Assembly (NCBI RefSeq): GCF_963576615.1
Contig: NC_088712.1
Location: 30,099,870 to 30,163,869 of the forward strand
Length of the DNA stretch: 64,000 bases
Reading direction: 5' to 3'
Source of the DNA: Watersipora subatra
Lineage: Eukaryota; Bryozoa; Gymnolaemata; Cheilostomatida; Watersiporidae
The notes beneath the pieces are model-generated. The model worked only from the letters and a program-made list of their open reading frames with translations, was not told where the DNA came from and did not search any database. Of the stretch, positions 60,601-64,000 are shown in pieces. The translations under genes and the position numbers were made by a program. Position 1 is the first letter of the stretch; every line of letters starts with the position of its first letter.

Positions 60601-60800
60601 TTGTAATGTTTTAATCTTCAACATAGAGTCAAAGCAATCAAACTAAATGAGGATTTTTCTTCTCTTTACAGTCAATATGGACAGGCTTGGGGCGATGCTT
60701 AGCTCACAAACAAAAAGTAACTAAGATGTCTCTGCCGGAGACTACTGACTGCATGGAGCTCATGGCGCACATTGAGGAAGGTCTCAGTGTTCTCCAAGAG
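21590..60800 (+). CDS. Gene B: metazoan phosphoenolpyruvate-synthase-like protein, 3' end outside window
   Basis: Twenty-three exons give about 885 residues in continuous phase. In order: a short N-terminus with a single hydrophobic anchor (about residues 11-27), a basic linker, a divergent family-specific region (about 60-390), then the PEP/pyruvate-binding ATP-grasp domain. Landmarks are VGGKGSQLAVLYQAGL (about 393-408), AVRSSSIGEDGVDQSAAGQ (about 492-510), MAVVIQEMVDAEAAGVLFT, GESVVSGVSEPDT, PCDIEWAV (about 672-679) and LLQSRPITTL (about 686). After it comes NIGEVIPEAVCPLTYS, typical of PEP-synthase/rifampin-phosphotransferase-like proteins. Bacterial relatives use ATP to phosphorylate pyruvate or a drug through a swivelling phosphohistidine domain. 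That domain is not in this window and should be coded downstream of 60800. The role of the animal proteins is not established, so a PEP-synthase reaction is only a family-based possibility. Two or three loops look short against my recollection of the family, so small exons may be missed between 23986 and 30870. Confidence 0.88.
22472..22581 (+). CDS. Gene B exon 2
   Basis: The acceptor is GCGATTGTAG at 22471 and the donor GAG|GTAACA at 22582. It reads AWLKWYITFIVRQTMARQKR, then TTLSDPSVSYGALNDSE. The aromatic/basic start probably lies at the membrane face. Confidence 0.7.
22690..23672. repeat. 18-bp minisatellite, about 54 copies
   Basis: Unit CCTAGTGTGGCCAGCAGA with A/G, CC/TC and AG/GG variants arranged in runs (a GGCCGGCAG-rich block lies at about 23140-23340). 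It is the most GC-rich stretch of the window. The 18-bp period leaves three long frames open on both strands; reading from exon 2 into the intron meets a stop before the array, so it is intronic and not coding. Confidence 0.95.
23863..23986 (+). CDS. Gene B exon 3
   Basis: The acceptor is TGCTACTGACAG at 23862 and the donor G|GTAAGT at 23987. It encodes GDTYDELSFLCVNARLGQSL followed by HAAVCRKADRKSYVMLTLGIN. This beta-rich segment matches the family pattern of a small N-terminal sheet. Confidence 0.8.
24370..25005. repeat. 24-bp minisatellite with a 183-bp higher-order duplication
   Basis: About 26 copies of CCTCATACCCCATATGCTCA plus CTCA. A variant block (CTCTCCTTATACCCC, CTCCCCTCATACTCC) occurs at about 24577 and again at about 24761, so a roughly 183-bp multi-unit segment was duplicated as a whole. 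Open frames in five frames are by-products. It lies in the gene B intron after exon 3. Confidence 0.93.
25285..25370 (+). mobile_element. tRNA-like SINE head
   Basis: GATTGGTGCAGTGGTTAGTG resembles an A-box region and CACAAGTTTGAATCCTGTAC a B-box region, about 35 bp apart as in a tRNA. The acceptor stem does not pair well, so I call a SINE head rather than a functional tRNA. Confidence 0.55.
25783..26178. repeat. 41-bp minisatellite, nearly perfect
   Basis: Nearly ten copies of a unit with AAATGCTTGTTTACACTATA and ATGGTAATATATTTTATATA. Only one or two base changes are seen among copies, so it is recent. It lies in the gene B intron between exons 3 and 4. Confidence 0.96.
26211..26491. mobile_element. 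MITE with long inverted ends
   Basis: Left CTGTAAATAC...CGCACCCAAACTTTGAAGGT and right ACCTTCAAAGTTTGGGTGCA...GGATTTACGG are imperfect inverted repeats of about 45-60 bp. Total length is about 280 bp and no coding frame is seen, as expected for a MITE. Confidence 0.75.
26983..28112. mobile_element. TIR element, copy 1
   Basis: Starts CCCACGACCAAAC and ends GTTTGGTCGTGGG-like (right end CTTTGGTCGTGGGCTGTATG). It is homologous over about 1.1 kb to 39624-40744. A segment of about 120 bp (ACGCAGTGTAAGTAAAGG...GTAGTACAGATTTTCTA) is tandemly duplicated at 27500-27760 in this copy only. No transposase is recognised. Superfamily unknown. Confidence 0.75.
28570..28862. repeat. Degenerate 22-23-bp tandem repeat
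   Basis: About 12 diverged copies of AGTGGCTTGACATGCCCTGG. Divergence rises towards the right end. It lies in the gene B intron before exon 4. Confidence 0.85.
29090..29138 (+). CDS. Gene B exon 4 (49 nt)
   Basis: The acceptor is TTTGTTTTTCAG at 29089 and the donor GA|GTATGT at 29139. It reads ELVEMGWRWKESYFSCE across the junctions, in phase with exons 3 and 5. It is small, and an extra exon may be missing on either side. Confidence 0.6.
29820..29937 (+). mobile_element. Helitron-like 3' fragment
   Basis: AATAAAAATAAATTTTCTGT, then TTTTATTACCTGAGCAATGT and CGGGCATTCGGGCTAGT, matches the family at 34880-34975 and 37925-37962. CTAGT after a short GC hairpin is the Helitron-like signature. Confidence 0.5.
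29945..30632. repeat. 40-bp minisatellite with donor-like core
   Basis: About 17 copies of a unit with TCCAACTCACATATAACTCT and TGTAAGATGTCTCTGATTTA. Each copy contains CTTGTAAGAT, close to a 5' splice site. It lies about 240 bp upstream of exon 5, and no true donor borders it. Confidence 0.95.
30870..31051 (+). CDS. Gene B exon 5
   Basis: The acceptor is TTGTTTCGTAG at 30869 and the donor CAAG|GTGAGA at 31052. It reads WKVHTNLTDAVNNPYNAQTV, then ADYFFYKWRDG and a helical RDVSRAVRRSLESADD. The N-P-Y/F...A...W-x-D/S arrangement fits the family's N-terminal region. Confidence 0.85.
31388..31560 (-). mobile_element. Helitron-like fragment, reverse orientation
   Basis: The complement reads TTTTATTACCCGTGCAACAC...CATCTAGT with the same body (CTTAAGTTACTAGCTTAAG, TTTACTATAAT) as the 34565-34985 copy. 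Confidence 0.5.
31686..31862 (+). mobile_element. tRNA-derived SINE copy
   Basis: The head GCGTTTGGCCCAGTGAATAG and B-box-like GTTCCAAGTTCCATTCC are followed by CCTAGATTTTATTGCTATAA and GACAGACAAATAAACACTGA, as in the 17642 copy. It is followed by TATATA microsatellite (31869-31925). Confidence 0.6.
31869..31942. repeat. TATA/GATA microsatellite
   Basis: A run of (TA)n broken by GATATA and ending in TAGATAGATAG. It forms the tail of the SINE just upstream. Confidence 0.9.
32257..32322 (+). CDS. Gene B exon 6
   Basis: The acceptor is TTTTGTTAG at 32256 and the donor TTCG|GTGAGT at 32323. It reads GFVQIAGEETTLTLRGFKRR then SF, a beta-strand-like piece, in phase with exons 5 and 7. Confidence 0.82.
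32323..33533. other. Gene B intron 6, mostly unique
   Basis: No exon or transposon end recognised. A degenerate 14-15-bp repeat with GTGTACCGGTGATGT lies at about 33255-33385. Confidence 0.5.
33534..33592 (+). CDS. Gene B exon 7
   Basis: The acceptor is TTTTTTAG at 33533 and the donor GAG|GTATTC at 33593. It reads GQMNCKDTSISSLEHVMVSE across the junction, phase 0 out. Confidence 0.75.
33897..33934 (+). CDS. Gene B exon 8 (38 nt)
   Basis: The acceptor is CCCCTTTCTGTAG at 33896 and the donor AGAG|GTAATT at 33935. It reads GCTVIEMLSVVE. The splice must occur here, since reading through gives AGG TAA. Its phase 2 matches exon 9 exactly. Confidence 0.75.
34435..34585 (+). mobile_element. tRNA-like SINE fragment
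   Basis: GGTGGCTGTAGTGGTAGTGC (A-box-like) and GGACAGGTTTGATTCCTGTC (B-box-like) precede a T-run and GGACAGATACGGCTTTTATT-ATAGTAAAGAT. It is not a cloverleaf-forming tRNA. Confidence 0.5.
34565..34985 (+). mobile_element. Helitron-like copy with an internal 15-bp repeat
   Basis: Longest copy of the family seen also at 525, 29820, 31388 and 37925. It includes seven copies of GTTACTAGCTGGAGT or GTTACTAGCTTAAGT (34590-34668) and ends CATGCAATGTTGGGCATTC. Confidence 0.5.
34988..35172. mobile_element. Short foldback element
   Basis: AAATATGTAGAAGTGGAACT on the left pairs with AGTTCCACTTTTACATATTT on the right. A second inner inverted pair (ACTAATAGCTTCATGTG / CACATGAAACTATTAGT) continues the palindrome. 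About 180 bp with no coding content. Confidence 0.65.
35255..35640. repeat. 258-bp period duplication within TA microsatellite
   Basis: A block of about 90 bp (ACTCATGCTACAGACAGTAC...GGGACACAAATCCCATTACC) occurs at 35261 and again at 35519, both bordered by TATATA runs. The spacing fits 1.35 copies of a 258-bp satellite-like unit. Confidence 0.8.
36120..37396. repeat. 41-bp minisatellite made of a 3' splice junction
   Basis: About 31 copies of a 41-bp unit with TTTATACCCTGGTATTTACA, GGTTCATATGCTCACTGAAT and G. The last copy contains the acceptor TGGTATTTACAG (ends 37379) and the first coding bases GTTCATATGCTCACTGAA of gene B exon 9. All upstream copies carry the same potential acceptor. Copies with CACACTG versus CTCACTG and CCATGG versus CCCTGG alternate in patterns that suggest multi-unit duplications. 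Confidence 0.95.
37380..37495 (+). CDS. Gene B exon 9, starting inside the 41-bp array
   Basis: The acceptor is GGTATTTACAG at 37379 and the donor TTAG|GTAAGA at 37496, a strong site. Joined to exon 8 it reads RFICSLKMYPNSEQTLTDIR, then YIYPKLMKKVESKQGLTT. Phase fits exons 8 and 10, supporting this acceptor rather than an earlier copy. Confidence 0.75.
37918..37962 (+). mobile_element. Helitron-like 3' terminus
   Basis: GTAGCATGCAACGCCGGGCA then TTCACCTAGT matches the terminal motif of the family. The 5' extent was not traced. Confidence 0.45.
38362..38802. repeat. 28-bp minisatellite with composite higher-order units
   Basis: Basic unit CTAGTCTAGCGACACCTGGG plus TGGTCTAG. In the left half, units alternate with a shorter variant (GCGACAACTGGGGGTCTAGC); in the right half the basic unit is homogeneous. 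It lies in the gene B intron between exons 9 and 10. Confidence 0.94.
39369..39522 (+). CDS. Gene B exon 10
   Basis: The acceptor is TTAAATTTCTAG at 39368 and the donor AT|GTAAGT at 39523, strong. It reads DYVFTEPLNCYSLTDSQQRD, then FSFQQMVPSISVPDHGRGL. Phase fits both neighbours. Confidence 0.85.
39535..40830. repeat. 30-bp tandem repeat split by a transposon
   Basis: Units with TATTTATTAGTATACACATG and TGTATGTAGG occur at 39535-39625 and resume at 40748-40825. The intervening 1.1 kb is the TIR element at 39624-40744. The array therefore existed before the insertion. Confidence 0.82.
39624..40744. mobile_element. TIR element, copy 2
   Basis: Left TTCCCACGACCAAACAC and right CTTTGGTCGCGGGCTGTATG, ending ACAGGGGAA. 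Homologous to 26983-28112. The right end suggests that the ancestral terminus was longer (CCCCTGTCATACAG) and that the left end has lost about 14 bp. No transposase recognised. Confidence 0.78.
40856..40901 (+). CDS. Gene B exon 11 (46 nt)
   Basis: The acceptor is CAACTTTTATAG at 40855 and the donor AAG|GTAATA at 40902. It reads ILFEEGGTDWQPLTLK across the junction, continuing into exon 12 in phase 0. Confidence 0.85.
41038..42640. other. Gene B intron 11, one TIR-family fragment and a C-rich tract
   Basis: 41057-41215 (GGTTAAAGATTT...TTACACAAAATTTTAG) matches the long-TIR family at 60838 and 62385. 42347-42386 is a C-rich run (ACCCCCTCCCCCCCTCCCCC) that would make a G-rich minus strand. Nothing else recognised. 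Confidence 0.6.
42643..42837 (+). CDS. Gene B exon 12, start of the ATP-grasp domain
   Basis: The acceptor is TCTTTCTTTCAAG at 42642 and the donor CAG|GTAAAT at 42838. Its 65 codons include DLLPYKKSLSKPLLATISVA and end in AQVGGKGSQLAVLYQAGLQ. The GGKG-x-x-L motif marks the start of the PEP/pyruvate-binding domain, where the lysine contacts ATP in the family. Confidence 0.92.
42880..43172. repeat. 40-41-bp minisatellite
   Basis: About seven copies of a unit with AGTAATAAGATATGATTGGA and TAGCTCTGTAATATTCTTGG, starting about 45 bp after the exon 12 donor. Confidence 0.93.
43757..43885 (+). CDS. Gene B exon 13
   Basis: The acceptor is TTATTGTTGTAG at 43756 and the donor AAG|GTGAGA at 43886. It reads CCIPMAACLTVEAFNLQLET and a helical continuation. 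It corresponds to the VPxGF-LT-xAY stretch of the family, with unusual residues (MAA) where PxG is typical. Confidence 0.88.
43945..44075. repeat. 12-bp tandem repeat
   Basis: About nine diverged copies of GCGGTAAATACG, running into GGTAAATACCAGTGG words. Confidence 0.8.
44896..45034 (+). CDS. Gene B exon 14
   Basis: The acceptor is TTTCTCACAG at 44895 and the donor ATTG|GTGAGG at 45035. The helical ELCDKLKQCILASQVHAKVR is followed by HEDCRLAVRSSSI. The arginine of VRSS contacts phosphate in PPDK/PEP synthase. The motif continues as GED in exon 15. Confidence 0.92.
45420..45731. repeat. 15-bp minisatellite, nearly perfect
   Basis: About 21 copies of GTGATCTCTGTTGAA with only two G/A variants. 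Frames on both strands stay open because of the period. It lies in the gene B intron between exons 14 and 15. Confidence 0.96.
46053..46188 (+). CDS. Gene B exon 15
   Basis: The acceptor is AAAATTTGCAG at 46052 and the donor CG|GTAGGT at 46189. It reads GEDGVDQSAAGQMDTILGVK then a helix ending SYFSFTAVQYKR. It completes the VRSSS-GED signature and the AGQ-x-T-x-L-x-V motif. Confidence 0.93.
46605..47463. mobile_element. CAGTAGACGCTC TIR element with SINE insertion
   Basis: Left CAGTAGACGCTCTTATAACG and right GTTGTAAGAGCATCTACTG are imperfect inverted repeats of the same kind as at 3274-6318. A tRNA-like SINE lies inside (about 46885-47062: GGTTGATTGGTGCAGATG head, GACAGACGGACAAACAGACG tail). 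No coding frame. Confidence 0.65.
46885..47062 (+). mobile_element. tRNA-like SINE with GACA-rich tail
   Basis: TTGATTGGTGCAGATGTTAG and CACGAGTTGGAGTCTTGTTG mimic A- and B-box regions. The tail has repeated GGACAAACAGAC and ends TATTATAGTAAGGATATAG, similar to the SINE at 34435. Confidence 0.55.
47879..48026 (+). CDS. Gene B exon 16
   Basis: The acceptor is CTTTGTGCAG at 47878 and the donor GAG|GTAAGT at 48027, strong. It reads REHGQPLHTGMAVVIQEMVD, AEAAGVLFTYHPVTSS and NLGLGE. This is the most conserved stretch of the domain (MAVVIQ-MV...AAGV-FT-xPVT). Confidence 0.95.
48128..55893. repeat. 36-bp satellite-like array, about 215 copies
   Basis: About 7.8 kb of a 36-bp unit with TGATACACAGTGTAACCTAC and TCTAACTAGTACTAAG, filling the intron between gene B exons 16 and 17. 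Variants (TGTTACAC, CCTCTAAC, GGGAATAC, GTATAACAT) recur at fixed multiples of 36: 540 bp near 51.2-51.7 kb, 1440 bp between 51181 and 52621, and 216 bp for four copies at 54986-55634. These show multi-unit duplications. The long minus-strand open frames (period YHLVLVRVGYTV) are artefacts of 36 being divisible by 3. Each unit contains CTCTAACTAG, resembling a branch-point word. Confidence 0.97.
55965..56082 (+). CDS. Gene B exon 17
   Basis: The acceptor is TTGATTTGTAG at 55964 and the donor GATG|GTAACT at 56083. It reads SVVSGVSEPDTFYITRSADN followed by a lysine/arginine-rich loop. With exon 16 it forms the GESVVSG...PDT motif across the 7.9-kb intron, which proves the join. Confidence 0.93.
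56405..56778. repeat. 50-bp minisatellite
   Basis: About seven copies of a unit with GATAACTCTAATTCTACACA, ATATGTTGAAACATGTGCTT and AYCAAGGGAT. The first three carry ACCAAGG and the later ones ACTAAGG. It lies in the gene B intron between exons 17 and 18. Confidence 0.95.
56847..57013 (+). CDS. Gene B exon 18
   Basis: The acceptor is TATCGTTTTAG at 56846 and the donor CAG|GTGAGT at 57014. It ends with EQGFGHPCDIEWAVCQSRIY, LLQ. DIEWA holds the acidic metal/ATP residue of the family. Both splice sites are strong. Confidence 0.95.
57440..57546 (+). CDS. Gene B exon 19
   Basis: The acceptor is TTTTGGTTTAG at 57439 and the donor GG|GTGTGT at 57547. It reads SRPITTLHTETQYELLHEFD, then SPLVMDHEMLSTMNIG. 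SRPIT directly follows LLQ of exon 18, closing the ATP-grasp domain. Confidence 0.92.
57547..59364. other. Gene B intron 19, nothing recognised
   Basis: AT-rich unique-looking DNA. I see no exon with proper phase and no repeat or transposon end. Confidence 0.5.
59365..59437 (+). CDS. Gene B exon 20, its donor seeds a repeat
   Basis: The acceptor is AATATTTGCAG at 59364 and the donor CAA|GTACGT at 59438. It reads GEVIPEAVCPLTYSTVISCL then EHAMQ. N-x-GE-x-P-x-A/V-x-PLT is typical of the linker after the ATP-grasp domain. The exon end TATGCAAGTA is copied in the array that follows. Confidence 0.9.
59428..59648. repeat. Degenerate tandem repeat derived from a 5' splice junction
   Basis: About eight units of 20-28 bp with ATGTTATGCAAGTAAATATA and TTCCA. 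The first unit is the exon 20 end and donor itself (CATGCTATGCAAGTACGTGT, then ATTCCA). Later units read TATGTAAGTAAGT or TATGCAAGTAAAT, so several keep a donor-like GTAAGT or GTAAAT. Confidence 0.85.
59678..59794 (+). CDS. Gene B exon 21
   Basis: The acceptor is AAACCCCTGCAG at 59677 and the donor CAT|GTGAGT at 59795. It reads IALSYFCLKKFVRNLGHRCS, then AMITVKIFYSRLFINVH. It is part of the helical linker/substrate-binding region. Confidence 0.85.
59795..60296. other. Gene B intron 21
   Basis: AT-rich intron. A minus-strand open frame of 114 codons overlaps it but has no splice support or family resemblance. Confidence 0.5.
60297..60461 (+). CDS. Gene B exon 22
   Basis: The acceptor is TCTTCTTCTCAG at 60296 and the donor TAT|GTGAGT at 60462. 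It reads SLEVHKGRSLLADRRMMELA and LAGHMIDSMTDDEVTSYHHT, all helical. 55 codons in phase 0. Confidence 0.9.
60672..60800 (+). CDS. Gene B exon 23 (last in window)
   Basis: The acceptor is TTCTCTTTACAG at 60671 and the donor GAG|GTAAAT at 60801. It reads SIWTGLGRCLAHKQKVTKMS and MELMAHIEEGLSVLQE. It ends in phase 0 and has no stop, so the gene continues past 60800. Confidence 0.88.
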
Positions 60801-60837
60801 GTAAATTTTATCATTTTTTTCTACGAGTTTTTCATCA

Positions 60838-62385
60838 TTAAAGATGATCTTACACAAAATTTTGGAGATTATCAGAAAGTATCGGTATATTTCTATCACT
60901 TCTGATTGCTTCTTGATGTTAGAGGTGGTCTGGCTGCCAGGATGTTTCAAGATTAAAATCGACAAAACTTGATTGCATCAAACTATGAGCAATGTTTTCA
61001 GCATTTTAGAGACAAAATGAAATTATATTTACACACTTGTTTATGTTTGAGACTAAAAAGTTCAACGAAAGGAATCTTTTGATTTGACAAATACTTTTGA
61101 TTGCGGTTAAAATATCAGATCAATCGAAAGTGCGATTATGATGTCGATAGTTGCAAAGAGACCGACAGACTAGAGACGCGTAATGCTGCAACCTGAATGC
61201 AACTCGTATTCAACTATGTATAGCATTGATAACAACTAGTGACGCCATTTTTGTATATACTTTTCTTTTGACCGCTTTGAACTCTAACCTTGTACAGTAT
61301 GTACAAGTTGTACAAGTATACAGTTATGTACAGTATGTACAAGTATGTACAAGCGGGTCCCCTGATTCTAGACTATATTGACAACTTTCAATCAACTTTG
61401 AAAGCACTTAGAATAGCACAATTTCTTTTAAACTGTGTACCATATTGAAGCTCCAAGCTATTAGGACTCAATAAAAAAAACAAAAATTTAATATAGCAAA
61501 TATTTTTTTTCTCACATTTTTTCAAAGATGTCAGGTTTTAGAGGCAACTGAAGAAACATAATGGATGGTGTAAATCGAGTCTGATACTGAGTCTAATAAG
61601 AGTGAGTATATTTAAGAATAGAAAAACAATTAGTTTTACTGTAAAACTCTTGTTGCTGGGGAGAAGAAGCTTTTTCGTTTGATTTTTCGGTAAGCTCACC
61701 CAGTTTTTATCTTTATTACAAATAGTTTCAATCAATATGACTATAGAAACTAATGTTCAACAGCCATTTCTTATTTCTCAATCGGGTAGAAGTGTCATTT
61801 GTATTTCGGCAACTCGGTATTTCCATAACTAACAGTCTAATCAACTTTAAACTTTTGCATTATGCTGAAAATATTGAAAATACACAAAACAATCAAAGTT
61901 TGTTAATCCTGCGTGAACTGGAAGTACAAAAGTGCCAAAAGAACTAATGTTCTGTTAGCAGCTGAATTTCATTTCTCATTTGGATAAAAGTGTTGTCGGT
62001 ATATTTGCTATATTTAAAAAACCAGTCATATTGACTTGAAACTGTGGAATTCTGCTAAAATGCTCTACCAGACGAAGCCACCAAAATTTCATAATCTCCC
62101 GTACACCGGAAGTACGTAAAAACACCGGAAGTATGTAAAAACACTGGAAGTACGTAAAAACACCGGAAGTACGTAAAAACAAAGCTAAACTAGGAATCCA
62201 AGTTTACTCAGGCGTAGGATCAGGTGGATCAGCCTTCAGAGTGTTAACCGTGATCAAGCTTTATCAATTTTAATCTTGAAACATCCTGGCACATCACCTT
62301 AAACATCAACAACCATCGCAAATGATAGAAAATGCCGATACTTTCTGAGAAAATCTACTAAAATTTTGTGTAAGTCCATCTTTAA
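60838..62385. mobile_element. Long-TIR element with TTAA ends
   Basis: TTAAAGATGATCTTACACAA at 60838 is repeated in inverted form ending ATCTTTAA at 62385, with homology over about 150 bp at each end (including AAAGTATCGG and GGATGTTTCAAGATTAAAAT). TTAA at both edges would fit piggyBac-type target duplication, an inference only. A 19-bp repeat (ACACCGGAAGTACGTAAAA, four copies) lies inside at 62100-62180. No transposase recognised. Confidence 0.7.
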
Positions 62386-62570
62386 GGATCCAATTGTATT
62401 TCTTAGATAAAACAAATGATCAAATATTTGGAAATGACAACGAATAAAGCTTTGATGAAAGACCTGATCTCACTACTAGGACATGTGGTCGCTAATTAGC
62501 TTTTTCTTAAATATTTTGTAACCAACCAAATCTCTACTACATGTAGACATAAACTCGCTAGTATGTTTAG

Positions 62571-63911
62571 TTAAAGATGCGGTTGCGTCAAAAAATTCGA
62601 TTTAATGAAATTAAGACCCATAAAAGGCTAAACCATCAGCTACAATTTGATGCCATTTTTGTCTTTGTAGACCAACCCTGTCCAGAGATATATGCGTTTG
62701 AATAAGGCCCTCTTTTAAAAAGCTCACATTCCAGCGGGTCCTTCTTTCGTGACGTCACTAGCAATACATCTGAAAAGAAACCACGAGCGTTAAATATGAG
62801 GTCGTTTCGTTAGCCAATCATCAGCGCGAAATTTTTTTATAGGTCGTAATAAATGTTATCACTCGTAAAACGCGTTGTCTGTGATCTCAAATTTAGAGAT
62901 TTTACTCTATTATTAAATCGCATGGACATCGATATTTACTAAATGAATTAACATCGTTACTTTAATGAATTGCTCGATCGACACGTTTTATTGGCGAACA
63001 ACATAATTGTAAAAATTGCTGTGAAATTACTGCGATGGTGACTCCGAGTTTTCTGGGCATCAAAGCTCTATGGAGAAAGATCGTAGAATGGAGGTAAATG
63101 TATTTTTTACTTTGAGACTCCTATAGAGTTTCCTGTTGAGTTTACATTCAGATTATATTTATCTGTTTGAGGCTAAAATGTAATTTCCAGGGCGTGCGAG
63201 ATACGTATGTACAATGAGTTCTTGACGGCATCTTTTTAATCTTTAGCATCTAGCAATACAGTGGCTTAGATTGATGAATATACTAAAGGTAATATTTTAG
63301 TACTCATTAATACATGTACTAATTAATAAATAGGATAGGCGACGGACATAATGTGGGCGGGGCTTTTGGGAGGCTGTATATCGTTAGTGTGGGTAGCGGC
63401 GGAACTGTGCTGATACAAAGACCTTGTTCTACATAGTTTGCTTGACAGAATTACCGTAGACCGGTAAAATTGGTAGTCGGTACTCAAATGTTTACACAGC
63501 ATTTGGAGAAAATGAGTAAGACAAATTTTCAATTTTCGTTATTTGAGGCCTTTGAAACATTCATAATAATGCATCTGTAGCGGGGTTTAAAATTTTATTC
63601 TAACCAACACGGGCAAATACAAAATAAAATATATGCCAATAGAGTCGCGTATGACTAGACATTTATCGCAAATAGCCGATGTGAATACGAGATATATTGA
63701 CAGATAAATCACGCGTGACATCATTTTGGTCAAATCTGGGCATGTTTTTTTTGGCCTGAGCGTTTTTCCCGCGATCAGATTTTTTCGATTTTAATCTTCA
63801 AATATCTTGGCAATGAGATCGCCTAACACAACAAACAACATATCAACTGATAGAGAAAAAAATGCTTTCTTTTAAGATTAACTCAAAATTTGACACAAAC
63901 CACATCTTTAA
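62571..63911. mobile_element. Second long-TIR element of the same family
   Basis: TTAAAGATGCGGTTGCGTCA on the left and the inverted ...TTGACACAAACCACATCTTTAA on the right (ends 63911) match in inverted orientation and resemble the 60838 element. Divergence is higher than in the first copy. No coding frame of note inside. Confidence 0.6.
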
Positions 63912-64000
63912 GAGAGGATATTTGTTTGCAGTAGTCATATGTTGTTTTGTGTGTATTACATCAGAGACACCCGAAATAAACCACTCGTACTTAAAAGGAG

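Overview
The window is eukaryotic nuclear DNA from an invertebrate animal, most likely a lophotrochozoan such as a mollusc. It is AT-rich, and its genes are split into short exons (33-248 nt) with GT-AG introns. tRNA-derived SINEs, TIR transposons and many minisatellites fill the gaps. The lineage call is an inference from the metazoan PEP-synthase-like gene, the repeat style and the frequent ACATGTA words. There is no operon, Shine-Dalgarno site or CRISPR array. Nearly all long open frames are artefacts of repeat units whose length is a multiple of three (12, 15, 18, 24 or 36 bp).

Two plus-strand genes were rebuilt by hand from splice sites and reading-phase continuity. Gene A (about 899-14662, 5' end incomplete) has ten recognisable exons coding about 458 residues and ends at a TAG. 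I do not recognise its family. Its C-terminal half carries a repeated NSF...LPSFNN-EM module and a final amphipathic helix. Gene B (about 21590-60800, 3' end outside the window) has 23 recognisable exons coding about 885 residues. It is a metazoan phosphoenolpyruvate-synthase-like protein: an N-terminal membrane anchor, a divergent family-specific N-terminal region, then the ATP-grasp PEP/pyruvate-binding domain with the GGKG, VRSSS-GED, DIEWA and LQSRPIT motifs. The terminal phosphohistidine domain should lie beyond position 60800.

Layout: 1-14.7 kb gene A, with a three-deep TIR-transposon nest at 3.27-6.32 kb and a 32-bp array at 7.59-9.17 kb. 14.7-21.5 kb is intergenic. 21.6-60.8 kb is gene B, whose introns hold arrays of 18, 24, 41, 40, 41, 28, 41, 15, 36 and 50 bp units; the largest is about 7.8 kb of a 36-bp unit at 48.1-55.9 kb. 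60.8-64 kb is intron or downstream DNA made mostly of long-TIR elements.

The most unusual signal is that some minisatellites are built from splice junctions. The 32-bp array ends inside the 3' splice site and first 12 coding bases of a gene A exon. The 41-bp array at 36.1-37.4 kb ends inside the 3' splice site and first coding bases of a gene B exon. A short array at 59.4-59.6 kb starts from the 3' end and 5' splice site of another gene B exon. The transcripts would therefore carry dozens of near-identical decoy splice sites next to the true one.
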